From contig DKOG01000096.1 of NCBI GenBank assembly GCA_002469915.1, forward strand, positions 11,050 through 24,890: a DNA stretch of 13,841 nucleotides, read 5' to 3'. Numbering within the stretch: the stretch's first letter is position 1; each line of letters begins with the position of its first letter. Below are positions 1 to 7,143 of the stretch, in pieces. Position numbers and translations under genes: made by a program. The stretch is from Bacteroidetes bacterium UBA7368. Lineage in GTDB: Bacteria > Bacteroidota > Rhodothermia > Rhodothermales > UBA10348. The notes beneath the pieces were generated by a model. It worked only from the letters and a program-made list of their open reading frames with translations. It ran no database searches and had not been told where the DNA came from.

Positions 1-1005
1 GAGACCAGCAAAAACACTCAATACGTCTGCCCGGCTGGGGGGGCGCACCGTGTAGCGAGCAAAATGGTCCAACAGATAGTCGATTTCTTCCTCAAGTGGC
101 TTCGGTTCCTCATCAATGTGGTCTAGAGACGTATCCGTCGTTCCGAGCAAAATGTGGCCGTGCCACGGCACGCCGAATAGTACTCGGCCATCATCTATTT
201 TCGGAATCATAACGGCCGTATCAGGAGATAGCACGGACGGGTCTAGCACGACATGAATGCCCTGAGCAGGATGCATCATAGGCTTCGTCCGAGGGGCGTC
301 CATGATTCTTAACGCATCCGTAAAAATGCCAGTCGCGTTAATGACAACACGGGACTTGAATCTGTGTTCTTGACCGGATTCGAGGTCTTTAACTTGGACG
401 CCCACAGTACGCCCCTTCTCCTTGATGAGGTCTGTAACCCGCATGTAATTGAGTGGGAAACCGCCTTCTTGAATACACGTGCGTGCTAGACTAATCAGCA
501 TACGCGTATCGTCAAATTGACCATCCCAATAAGCGACGCCGCCTTTCAAACCATCTGGGCTGAGACCTGGCAGAAACGCTAAGGTCTCTTCCTTGCTCAA
601 TAGCACGGAGTTATCTATGCCAAGTGCGCGCGCCAAGAGGTCATATACCTTCATGCCAATCCCATACCAAGGCTTATGCCACCATCTATAGCACGGTATG
701 ACGAATCGTAGAGGGTGCACTAAGTGAGACGCGTTCTTGAGTAGATACCCGCGTTCCCGCAATGCCTTGATCACCATCTTGACGTTCCCCTGTCGGAGAT
801 AGCGAACGCCTCCATGGATGAGTTTCGTACTACGGCTGGACGTACCCTTTCCAAAATCATGGGCCTCTAGTAAGAGTGTCCGATATCCACGATGGGCTGA
901 GTCTACAGCCGTTCCAAGACCGGTAGCGCCACCACCTACTACGATTACGTCCCACTCATCGGTTGCGAGAACGTGTTCAAGCAATTCATTTCTGCCCAGA
1001 TTCAT
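1..1005 (-). CDS. glpD: Aerobic glycerol-3-phosphate dehydrogenase (FAD-dependent), partial at the left edge
   Basis: Oxidises sn-glycerol-3-phosphate to dihydroxyacetone phosphate and passes electrons to the quinone pool at the inner face of the cytoplasmic membrane. The first 335 codons are present and the reading frame is open to base 1; family members are about 500-560 residues, so roughly the last third lies outside. Visible: an FAD-binding Rossmann glycine cluster GGGATGLG at residues 24-31, the GlpD signature [13 protein letters not shown] at 58-70, and near the edge [14 protein letters not shown] and DVLSVFAGL, both typical of GlpD. The ATG at 1005-1003 overlaps the glpK stop codon in an ATGA (1002-1005), which fits translational coupling in a glpK-glpD operon. 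No glpF-type facilitator gene lies between them. Identification is firm; the C-terminal domain cannot be assessed. Confidence 0.95.
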   Translation of the reverse strand, partial: MNLGRNELLEHVLATDEWDVIVVGGGATGLGTAVDSAHRGYRTLLLEAHDFGKGTSSRSTKLIHGGVRYLRQGNVKMVIKALRERGYLLKNASHLVHPLRFVIPCYRWWHKPWYGIGMKVYDLLARALGIDNSVLLSKEETLAFLPGLSPDGLKGGVAYWDGQFDDTRMLISLARTCIQEGGFPLNYMRVTDLIKEKGRTVGVQVKDLESGQEHRFKSRVVINATGIFTDALRIMDAPRTKPMMHPAQGIHVVLDPSVLSPDTAVMIPKIDDGRVLFGVPWHGHILLGTTDTSLDHIDEEPKPLEEEIDYLLDHFARYTVRPPSRADVLSVFAGL

Positions 1006-2492
1006 TCAGCCATCCATCCTTTTGAGCGATTTAGCGCCTTATCCCAACTCTGTTTTAGGGTTTGGACGTTCTCTCGTGACATGTTTGGTGAAAAACTGTG
1101 TTCAATTCGCCATTGCTCAGCTAGCTCGTCCACATCACTCCAAAAGCCGACTCCAAGTCCCGCTAGATAGGCTGCGCCCAACGCGGTCGTTTCAAGAATT
1201 CCCGGCCTGAGCACATCAGAATCGAGTAAGTCAGATTGAAACTGCATCAGCAGATTGTTGGCACTAGCGCCTCCGTCCACCCGGAGCTCGGCTAATTTGA
1301 GGCCCGCATCCTTTTCCATGGCATGGATTACATCGACTACTTGTAGCGCAATGCTTTCCAACGCAGCTCTAGCAATGTGTGCTTTGGTGGTCCCTCTGGT
1401 CAGGCCAAACATGGCGCCTCTTGCGTACGGATCCCAATGAGGAGCTCCCAAACCAGTGAAGGCAGGAACGAAGACGACGCCGTCCGAGGTATCCACCGAT
1501 TCGGCCAATGCTTCAATTTCGGAGGACTCTTCTACAAAACTCAAGCCATCGCGTAGCCATTGGACTAAGGCGCCACCGATAAATACGCTGCCCTCAAGGG
1601 CGTATGTCGTAATGTCCCCAAGCTGCCAGGCGATCGTCGTCAGTAGATTATTCTTGGAGGCGACCGGAGTCGTGCCCGTATTCATCAGCATAAAGCAACC
1701 AGTGCCGTACGTGTTTTTGACCATGCCCTGTTTCGTGCACGCTTGTCCAAAAAGTGCAGCTTGCTGATCCCCAGCTATTCCGGCGATAGGAATTGACGCA
1801 CCAAGTACATCGGGATCCGTCTTAATGCTATTGGAACTGGAGGGGATGACTTGAGGAAGCATGCTCATTGGCACGTTCAATATGGCACAAAGATCAGCAT
1901 CCCATTTCATTTCCTGGATATTAAAGAGCAATGTGCGGGAGGCATTACTGGGATCGGTTACATGCTGTTTACCGCCGGTTAAATTCCAGATCAGCCAAGA
2001 ATCAACCGTTCCAAATGCGAGATGCCCATCATCAGCGAGTTGGCGAGCTCCAGCCACATTTTCAAGTATCCAATTCACCTTGGTTCCGGAGAAATAAGGG
2101 TCAAGGACGAGGCCAGTTCGTTCGGTAAACGTCGATTCAAGGTCGCGAGACTTTAATTCATCGCAATAGGGCGCCGTTCTACGATCCTGCCAGACAATAG
2201 CGTTATAAACGGGTTGGCCCGATCTGCGGTCCCAAACGACAGTGGTTTCCCGCTGATTGGTGATACCAATACCTGCAACGTCGAACGGTGAAATGCCCGC
2301 TTTTTCCATTGCGCCGAGGGTTGTCTGCAATTGGCTCTCCCAGATGGACATCGGGTTGTGTTCCACCCATCCAGGCTCTGGAAAAATCTGATCGAATTCT
2401 TGTTGGTCTACGTCAACAATAGATCCAGAATGATCAAAAACGATGGTTCGGGAGCTAGTCGTTCCCTGATCGAGTGCCAGTATGTACTTCAA
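1002..2492 (-). CDS. glpK: Glycerol kinase
   Basis: Phosphorylates glycerol to sn-glycerol-3-phosphate with ATP in the cytosol, supplying the substrate of the downstream GlpD. FGGY-family motifs occur in order: [12 protein letters not shown] (first phosphate loop), [13 protein letters not shown] with the glycerol-binding Arg-Glu pair, [33 protein letters not shown] with the catalytic-base Asp, [33 protein letters not shown] and the adenosine motif [19 protein letters not shown]. Start choice: a GTG at 2525 gives 507 residues. I prefer the TTG at 2492 (496 residues) because it yields the usual N-terminus [15 protein letters not shown], and because a -10-like TATACT sits at 2526-2531, immediately upstream of the GTG. 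Neither start has a convincing Shine-Dalgarno. The stop is fused to the glpD start. Function is certain; the exact start is not. Confidence 0.95.
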   Translation of the reverse strand: MKYILALDQGTTSSRTIVFDHSGSIVDVDQQEFDQIFPEPGWVEHNPMSIWESQLQTTLGAMEKAGISPFDVAGIGITNQRETTVVWDRRSGQPVYNAIVWQDRRTAPYCDELKSRDLESTFTERTGLVLDPYFSGTKVNWILENVAGARQLADDGHLAFGTVDSWLIWNLTGGKQHVTDPSNASRTLLFNIQEMKWDADLCAILNVPMSMLPQVIPSSSNSIKTDPDVLGASIPIAGIAGDQQAALFGQACTKQGMVKNTYGTGCFMLMNTGTTPVASKNNLLTTIAWQLGDITTYALEGSVFIGGALVQWLRDGLSFVEESSEIEALAESVDTSDGVVFVPAFTGLGAPHWDPYARGAMFGLTRGTTKAHIARAALESIALQVVDVIHAMEKDAGLKLAELRVDGGASANNLLMQFQSDLLDSDVLRPGILETTALGAAYLAGLGVGFWSDVDELAEQWRIEHSFSPNMSRENVQTLKQSWDKALNRSKGWMAE

Positions 2493-2525
2493 TGAATATC
2501 TGCGAATGGTGACCGATACGTACAC

Positions 2526-2531
2526 AGTATA
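2526..2531 (-). promoter_or_regulatory. Possible -10 element of the glpK-glpD operon
   Basis: On the minus strand this reads TATACT, five of six matches to a sigma70 -10 box. It would place transcription start near 2520 and leave a leader of about 28 nt before the TTG at 2492. No good -35 is seen; the corresponding position falls inside the hairpin at 2536-2577. Weak evidence, useful mainly for the start-codon argument. Confidence 0.25.
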
Positions 2532-2535
2532 CGCA

Positions 2536-2577
2536 GAGTGGGCGGCTTAATACACTGGTGTATTAAGCCGCCCACTC
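2536..2577 (-). terminator. Perfect 20-bp hairpin after the dipeptidase gene
   Basis: Arms 2536-2555 and 2558-2577 are perfectly complementary over 20 bp with a 2-nt loop. It lies 26 nt beyond the dipeptidase stop and only about 43 nt before the preferred glpK start. No T-tract follows on the minus strand, so it is not a textbook intrinsic terminator, but its position between two co-oriented, unrelated genes suggests termination or 3'-end protection. It must also overlap the glpK promoter region. Confidence 0.6.
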
Positions 2578-2603
2578 AAAGAAGAATACGTTTGTATTTC
2601 GTC

Positions 2604-3911
2604 CTAACCTTGGGCCTGGATTTCTGCGGCAATACGCTGAACGTCATCAAGTACGCGTAGCAGATTTCCACTCCACATCTGATTGATTTCCTCTTCGCTG
2701 TATCCGCGGCGAACGAGTTCTAACGTTACGTTGAAAGTCTCGGAAGCATCGTTCCAGCCTTCTACGCCACCACCACCATCAAAATCAGAACTAATACCTA
2801 CATGGTCGATACCGATCAGCTCGACCAGGTAGTCAATGTGGTCCACAAAGTCGGCGACATTTACGGGCTTTGCTTCTAGCTCACCCATACGCCCAGCTGC
2901 GGCGTCCTGTACTTTAGAGTACCCTTCCATGTAGGCTTCGCGCTCTTCCGTCGTCATGTTGAAGAAATCCCTGCGAGACTCCAGCATCGTGAAACCCAGA
3001 TCAGCCGCGATTTCCTCTTCGATGGCTCGGGAGGCTGATCGGTATGCAGCGTCTTTTTCGGCGTCTACATAGCTTCTGAAGGCTACGGTTTGAACCACAC
3101 CGCCTCCAGCTTTGAGCGCCATCAGCTCTTCATCGTCCAAGTTTCTGCTAACATCATTCATGGCTCGTGCGCCAGAATGAGAAGCCATTACAGGAGCAAG
3201 AGAGAGCTCCATGGACTGCATATTGGATTTTTTAGATGGATGAGACAGATCAATCATGATGCCCCATTTGTTCATTTCGGCGATAGCCTGCTTGCCCAAA
3301 TCACTCAAACCATCATAGAGCCAGACGTCGTCCCGTTCTCCAGTGTTAGAGTCAGCAAACTGGCTGTGTCCGTTGTGGGACAATGACATATACCGGCCAC
3401 CCCATTCTTGGAACTGGCGAATATTATCAAGGTCCAATCCTACAGGGTAGGCATTCTCGATCGCAATCATGGCCACGAGTTTGCCTTCAGAAACGATACG
3501 ACGTACATCGTCCGACGTGTAGGCTAGTTCGATTTGCTCGGGCGCTTTCTCTTCCGTCAGCCAGTGAATGGCTTCAAATTTCGAAACGGCATTGTCATAT
3601 GCAGCTGCATATCCTTCCTCGGTCAGTTCACCTTGACCGGTATACACGACTAACCATGTGACGTCTAAACCACCTTCCCGCATTTTTGGAAGGTTGACCT
3701 GAGTAGGCAGGTCCATGGTGTAGTTTTTTTCTTCTGTAAAATTGGCAACACTAATGTCGTCGTGCGTGTCAGCCGTGATCGCTCGTTCGTGAATGCCTTG
3801 GGCACGCTCAACAAGCTGATCCTCTGTTTCAGGCGCATCGGAAGCACATGCGCTGACAAAAACCAGTGTTACGAGCACGAGAAGTGCCGGAATGGTGCGA
3901 AGCATGGACAT
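2604..3911 (-). CDS. Membrane dipeptidase (peptidase M19) lipoprotein
   Basis: A zinc dipeptidase of the renal-dipeptidase family, acting on dipeptides outside the cytoplasm. From the ATG at 3911 (435 residues) there is a lipoprotein signal peptide with lipobox VSAC and acylated Cys22. Recognisable M19 metal and catalytic positions: His50-x-Asp52 (in ADTHDDI), bridging Glu152 (AIENAYP), His224 (MIDLSHPS), His245 (MASHSGARA), Arg256 (NDVSRNLDD) and Asp376 (GISSDFDGGG). The set is complete, so the enzyme should be active. An in-frame ATG at 3992 would add 27 residues in front of the signal peptide and is unlikely. About 70 residues between the Arg and the last Asp are highly charged and look like a family-variable insertion. 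It is transcribed away from the DUF4399 lipoprotein. The physiological substrate cannot be read from the sequence. Confidence 0.93.
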   Translation of the reverse strand: MSMLRTIPALLVLVTLVFVSACASDAPETEDQLVERAQGIHERAITADTHDDISVANFTEEKNYTMDLPTQVNLPKMREGGLDVTWLVVYTGQGELTEEGYAAAYDNAVSKFEAIHWLTEEKAPEQIELAYTSDDVRRIVSEGKLVAMIAIENAYPVGLDLDNIRQFQEWGGRYMSLSHNGHSQFADSNTGERDDVWLYDGLSDLGKQAIAEMNKWGIMIDLSHPSKKSNMQSMELSLAPVMASHSGARAMNDVSRNLDDEELMALKAGGGVVQTVAFRSYVDAEKDAAYRSASRAIEEEIAADLGFTMLESRRDFFNMTTEEREAYMEGYSKVQDAAAGRMGELEAKPVNVADFVDHIDYLVELIGIDHVGISSDFDGGGGVEGWNDASETFNVTLELVRRGYSEEEINQMWSGNLLRVLDDVQRIAAEIQAQG

Positions 3912-3981
3912 AATTAATTCTCGGAAAGGTCTAGTGGAGGAAAACGGTACCGCTTTACGGCCGAGACGAGACGGCGAATGT

Positions 3982-3989
3982 GAAATATA
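3982..3989 (-). promoter_or_regulatory. Possible Bacteroidota-type -7 box for the dipeptidase gene
   Basis: The minus strand reads TATATTTC, seven of eight positions of the Bacteroidota -7 consensus TAnnTTTG. It would start transcription about 65 nt before the ATG at 3911, which supports that start over the upstream ATG at 3992. No clear -33 TTTG was identified, so this is tentative. Confidence 0.3.
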
Positions 3990-4105
3990 CACTATCGAAG
4001 GTTATTCACACGGATCGTTGAAAAGTCGATGGGGATAAATGTAGGCCGGAACGTCAATTCTCTTTATACTTCGCATTCGAACCCAAACGAACCATATTTA
4101 GTGTC

Positions 4106-4594
4106 ATGAAGTTAATTTCCCTTAGAATTATCCCCATATTTCTTTTCGGTGCGGTACTCGGATTAGCCGGGTGTGCAACGGAAGAGACCCCACCAGAGTC
4201 TGCAGAAATGGTTGAGACGGAATCAACCAGCCTTCGCGAAGCGTCAGCAGACGGTGCCAGGAGTTTTATTGTTAGCCCTGCTGATGGTGCTACGGTAAGC
4301 GGACCGTTTCAGGTCGTCTTTGGTCTGGAAGGTATGGATGTGTCTCCTGCTGGCGAAGCAAAAGAATTTGCTGGTCATCATCATCTACTTATTGACGTAG
4401 AAGAGATGCCGAATTTCGAAATGCCGATCCCTGCGGACGACAATCATCGCCATTTTGGCGCTGCTCAAACAGAAACGATGCTTGAACTCGCTCCAGGAAC
4501 GCACACGCTTCAGCTGCTACTGGGCAACTATATCCACGTGCCTCATAATCCAGCAGTTTATTCCGAAAAAATAACGATCACCGTTACGGAGTAG
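4106..4594 (+). CDS. DUF4399-domain lipoprotein
   Basis: A 162-residue exported lipoprotein of unknown function. The N-terminus is a signal peptide ending in lipobox LAGC with Cys23. After a short acidic linker comes a single beta-rich domain from about residue 53 to 160, opening with FIVSPADGATVSGPFQVVFG. It contains the histidine-rich blocks GHHHLLID, DDNHRHFG, GTHTLQLLLG and HVPHNP, characteristic of the DUF4399 family (PF14347 as I recall it). The conserved histidines could bind metal, but that is inference. It is divergent from the dipeptidase gene with about 194 bp between starts. A TATACT hexamer at 4065-4070 is a plausible -10 without a convincing -35. The coding end is followed by a strong hairpin. 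Family call is confident; function unknown. Confidence 0.88.
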   Translation: MKLISLRIIPIFLFGAVLGLAGCATEETPPESAEMVETESTSLREASADGARSFIVSPADGATVSGPFQVVFGLEGMDVSPAGEAKEFAGHHHLLIDVEEMPNFEMPIPADDNHRHFGAAQTETMLELAPGTHTLQLLLGNYIHVPHNPAVYSEKITITVTE

Positions 4595-4614
4595 TTATAC
4601 GACTATTGAACATG

Positions 4615-4653
4615 AAACCGGGGGCGGGGGACAACGTCCCCCGCCCCCGGTTT
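4615..4653. terminator. Bidirectional 18-bp GC-rich hairpin between convergent genes
   Basis: Arms 4615-4632 and 4636-4653 pair perfectly over 18 bp, with a core of G5CG5 against C5GC5, a 3-nt loop (AAC), and A3/T3 closing the base. It sits 20 nt after the DUF4399 stop and 26 nt from the stop of the convergent DUF2164 gene, so it can terminate both transcripts. Confidence 0.85.
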
Positions 4654-4679
4654 GCATTCATCACGTTGTCAGGGAGGGG

Positions 4680-4946
4680 TCATCGATCCAAGGGAGAGGT
4701 TTTTTCTAACTCGGAAATGGCTTCCATGACGGTATCAATTCTATTTGACAAGACGGCTTGAGCGTCTAGAAGTCCTTTGTTGTAGTACAGGACTCCTAGG
4801 TTTTCAGAAATGAACTCAAACAGATCCGTAATCTCGAAGCGGCCAAGTTCGGTGTCTAACTCGTCGGTCATAAACTCCCGGAGCGCTTTTATAATCAACT
4901 CTTGTTGTTCGTGCGAAAAGTCCATTTGATCATGTTTTGGTTTCAT
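4680..4946 (-). CDS. DUF2164 family protein
   Basis: An 88-residue cytosolic protein with no signal peptide or membrane segment. The pattern FSHEQQELIIKALREFM, then ELGRFEITDLFEFISENLG, then YYNKGLLDAQAVLSNRID is that of the DUF2164 family, including the near-invariant YNxGLxDA block. The family is uncharacterised and predicted mostly helical. The ATG at 4946 is used; an internal ATG at 4925 would remove seven residues and still keep the whole domain. It is divergent from the methyltransferase gene (68 bp between starts) and convergent with the DUF4399 gene. Confidence 0.88.
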   Translation of the reverse strand: MKPKHDQMDFSHEQQELIIKALREFMTDELDTELGRFEITDLFEFISENLGVLYYNKGLLDAQAVLSNRIDTVMEAISELEKTSPLDR

Positions 4947-5014
4947 AGTTAGGTCTCAAGATAGGGGGATGTATCTTCAGCCTCCCAATACTTAAAGTTC
5001 TTCGTTTACCGCCA

Positions 5015-5569
5015 ATGGGCTCCGGACAACCATACGATCCGAATCTAAATCCTGTTCTTCGACACAGATACGAAAACACACTGCGTCTTCTGCAGGAGCG
5101 CTTGCCTGCGCCTGCCCGTATTTTGGATATAGGTTCTGCAAATCCATTAAGTGAGCATCTAAAGTCGATCGGATACGATGTAATCAACACATCTGGTGAT
5201 CTAGACGAGGACTTAAAGCAACTAGATGTAGCGGTAGATGCCGTGACGGCCTTCGAAATACTGGAGCATTTAGTCTCACCGATGCCGCTTCTTAGAGCTC
5301 TGAACGCGCCCTTGTTTTTTGCTACCGTGCCGATGCGTCTTTGGTTTGCCTCAGCCTACAAGAGCAAAACAGATCATTGGGACCGCCACTACCACGAATT
5401 CGAGGATTGGCAGTTCGACTGGTTATTGGAAAAAGGAGGCTGGCATATTGTTCACAGCGAGCAGTGGACTAGTCCAACGGGCTGGCTGGGGTTTAGGCCT
5501 ATTCTGCGTCAATTCACTTCCCGATACTACGCAGTGGTAGCAGAGCGAGCCACAGAGTTCAAGAAATGA
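5015..5569 (+). CDS. Class I SAM-dependent methyltransferase, small
   Basis: A 184-residue predicted cytosolic methyltransferase. Motif I is ARILDIGSANPLSEHL at about residues 33-48. It is followed by an acidic strand end (GDLDEDL) and a motif IV-like TAFEILEHLVSPMPLLRAL, the usual methyltransferase-11/23 arrangement of the Rossmann-like fold. The C-terminal part has HYHEFEDWQFDWLLEKGGW, the His-x-x-x-(F/Y) feature often seen after motif V in this superfamily. Motif I lacks the second glycine of the classical GxGxG, which is common in the family. The substrate cannot be inferred and no biosynthetic partner is adjacent. The ATG at 5015 has no recognisable SD. It converges on the stress-protein gene. 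Confidence 0.8.
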   Translation: MGSGQPYDPNLNPVLRHRYENTLRLLQERLPAPARILDIGSANPLSEHLKSIGYDVINTSGDLDEDLKQLDVAVDAVTAFEILEHLVSPMPLLRALNAPLFFATVPMRLWFASAYKSKTDHWDRHYHEFEDWQFDWLLEKGGWHIVHSEQWTSPTGWLGFRPILRQFTSRYYAVVAERATEFKK

Positions 5570-5581
5570 CGTGTGCTTTTG

Positions 5582-5610
5582 AATCGGAAGCGCTGAATTT
5601 GAGTCCGATT
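5582..5610. terminator. Weak hairpin between convergent genes
   Basis: A 7-bp perfect stem (5582-5588 with 5604-5610) and a 15-nt loop lie between the convergent stops at 5569 and 5619. An A6 run at 5611-5616 lies on the upstream side for the minus-strand transcript. Position argues for termination; stem length does not. Low confidence. Confidence 0.3.
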
Positions 5611-5618
5611 AAAAAAGC

Positions 5619-6068
5619 CTATTCACCTGCATCTACTTTGGGAACGACCATTACCGGGCAACTGACCACGTCTGCGATTTGCAGTTTTACCGATTGAGGG
5701 TTTAAAAATGCAAGGATTCTATTTCGCTGCTTGTGCCCCATAATCAATAGATCTGCTTCTTCAGTGATTTTGGCTAGAAGCTTGGGGAAATTCGTGCTAT
5801 CAAAAATGCGAACGGGTACTGTTTTAGCCAACTCCTCGTATCCTCGCGTACTGAAATGAAGTCGGATGTCTTCCTCCGTGTAAGCGGGAAGCGGCTCCAT
5901 CATCATACTCGGATTTCCAGCTTTGGGAGATCGCATATGAACAGCATACAGCTTTGCATCAAGTAGGGTAGAGAGGCGCACGGCTTCGTGAAGCACCCTT
6001 GCATGTACCCTGGGTCCACTGAGGACCAAGACTATTTTGCCTACTGGCTTTATGGGAGGCGGCTGCAT
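5619..6068 (-). CDS. Universal stress protein (UspA) family, degenerate nucleotide-binding loop
   Basis: A 149-residue alpha/beta protein with the UspA fold pattern: strand 1 KIVLVLSG, the strand-2 region AKLYAVHM, the late strand ADLLIMGH, and the closing SCPVMVVP, which matches the family's CPVxVV ending. The ATP-binding members carry G-2x-G-9x-G(S/T) after the IMG strand. Here the region reads IMGHKQRNRILAFLNPQSV, with only the first glycine kept, so ATP binding is doubtful. A possible sigma70 promoter lies at 6098-6126. It converges with the methyltransferase gene to its left. The stress or signal sensed is not visible. Confidence 0.8.
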   Translation of the reverse strand: MQPPPIKPVGKIVLVLSGPRVHARVLHEAVRLSTLLDAKLYAVHMRSPKAGNPSMMMEPLPAYTEEDIRLHFSTRGYEELAKTVPVRIFDSTNFPKLLAKITEEADLLIMGHKQRNRILAFLNPQSVKLQIADVVSCPVMVVPKVDAGE

Positions 6069-6097
6069 GTAAACAGATGGTGGTTGGCTTACGATCT

Positions 6098-6126
6098 AAT
6101 CTAACGGACGAAGTATCACGGTCCAA
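6098..6126 (-). promoter_or_regulatory. Possible sigma70 promoter of the universal-stress gene
   Basis: On the minus strand TTGGAC (6126-6121) and TAGATT (6103-6098) are separated by exactly 17 bp. They match the -35 and -10 consensus at four of six positions or better. Transcription would start about 25 nt before the ATG at 6068. Confidence 0.35.
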
Positions 6127-6216
6127 CATGGATGGATGTTTTATCCGACAAGAGTCGTCAGGGCGTATACTCCTGAGCCACCAAGGCTACCTAGTCTCAA
6201 TCGTCACAAATTGAAG

Positions 6217-6231
6217 ATTGTTAGTAACAAT
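6217..6231. repeat. Short AT-rich palindrome downstream of the zinc-ribbon methyltransferase
   Basis: ATTGTT-AGT-AACAAT is a perfect 6-bp inverted repeat with a 3-nt spacer, 28 nt past the methyltransferase stop at 6260. It could be a weak terminator or a protein-binding site. The rest of 6069-6259 holds only the stress-gene promoter candidate. Confidence 0.25.
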
Positions 6232-6259
6232 TTTGTTGACGCCAATTGTAGTTAGAAGC

Positions 6260-6907
6260 CTAAGTGGAAAAAGTGATTAGGCGCTCTTCCACCTTGACAG
6301 AGTCGAATAACAGGGCGTTTCGAATCCAATCAAGCGTTTTTTCTTGGTAGATGAACACATGCGTATCGTCTCGCTGATAGTGCCAGTTCGCAAAATCGAT
6401 TCCTGCGTGGTAAAGCAATGTCATACAGTAGAGACGCCCTTTCGGCTTTAATAGCCCTTTAAGACGGTTGAATTCTTTGAGCGGGTTGTGAAAGTGTTCG
6501 ATGACTTCGCAGCACACGATGTAGTCGTACGTTGATTTGAGCACGTTCGGGTCGGGACAAAAAATGGGATCGTATTGCTTAATCAAATAACCTTCATCAT
6601 CGAGTACTTTGGAAATGACGGGAGCCGTTCCAGATCCAAAATCTAGCCCGATAGTGTTTGTAGACTGCTCTTTTTGAACGATATCTGTGATGGGAGAGAC
6701 AAATCGCTGATACCGTGTGTCCTCAACGTCGTTTTCGTGCTCCTCGTATCTAGTCTTTTCTTCTTGAATACTTGGGAAGTCTACGGGTGGTCTGAACACA
6801 CCACCACAAACGAGACACATTAAAAAAGTCTCTTTGTAAAAAGGAGAGCTATCACTCGAGCACAACGGGCAAGAGGGAGAGAAACGTCTTAAACGTTTAG
6901 CAACCAT
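6260..6907 (-). CDS. Zinc-ribbon class I SAM-dependent methyltransferase
   Basis: From the ATG at 6907 the protein has 215 residues. The N-terminus holds a four-cysteine zinc ribbon, Cys13-x2-Cys16 and Cys31-x2-Cys34, in the contexts SCPLC and MCLVCGG. A Rossmann methyltransferase domain follows: motif I IGLDFGSGTAPVI, motif II acidic end YDPIF, motif IV YDYIVCCEVIEHF followed by LKPKGRLYCMTLLY, and RDDTHVFIYQEKTLDWI near the end. This is the layout of many methyltransferase-12/23 proteins with an N-terminal Zn finger. An in-frame TTG at 6967 would add 20 residues that look unlike conserved sequence, so I prefer the ATG. Substrate unknown. It is divergent from the glutamate-synthase-like gene. 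Confidence 0.82.
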   Translation of the reverse strand: MVAKRLRRFSPSCPLCSSDSSPFYKETFLMCLVCGGVFRPPVDFPSIQEEKTRYEEHENDVEDTRYQRFVSPITDIVQKEQSTNTIGLDFGSGTAPVISKVLDDEGYLIKQYDPIFCPDPNVLKSTYDYIVCCEVIEHFHNPLKEFNRLKGLLKPKGRLYCMTLLYHAGIDFANWHYQRDDTHVFIYQEKTLDWIRNALLFDSVKVEERLITFST

Positions 6908-7143
6908 GACTAACACCGAGTCCGGGTTTACAGGATGATTTCGACTGCTCGAATAGGTTGAGCTCAACGTCCAGGGCGCACTACCCCACCAAAATAGTGA
7001 ACTAGAAAAATATAAAGGGATTCTATTAATCCGGCTTTAATCGATATTTTGCTATCCGATAAATTTCATTGGGGTCTTAGGTCAACATGGGACTACCTGT
7101 CGGTTAAACGCCTCCTTTTTGCTGATCCATTCAGTTTTATTAC
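6908..7143. other. AT-rich divergent intergenic region
   Basis: It separates the divergent methyltransferase and glutamate-synthase-like genes and must hold both promoters. It is visibly richer in A/T than the genes. ATATTTTG at about 7047-7054 resembles the Bacteroidota -7 box, but no pair of elements is convincing. No ORF with coding character is seen. Confidence 0.4.

Noticed and set aside
818..1210. 130-codon plus-strand frame antisense to glpD and glpK
   Set aside because: Both underlying genes have strong family motifs; this is a shadow.
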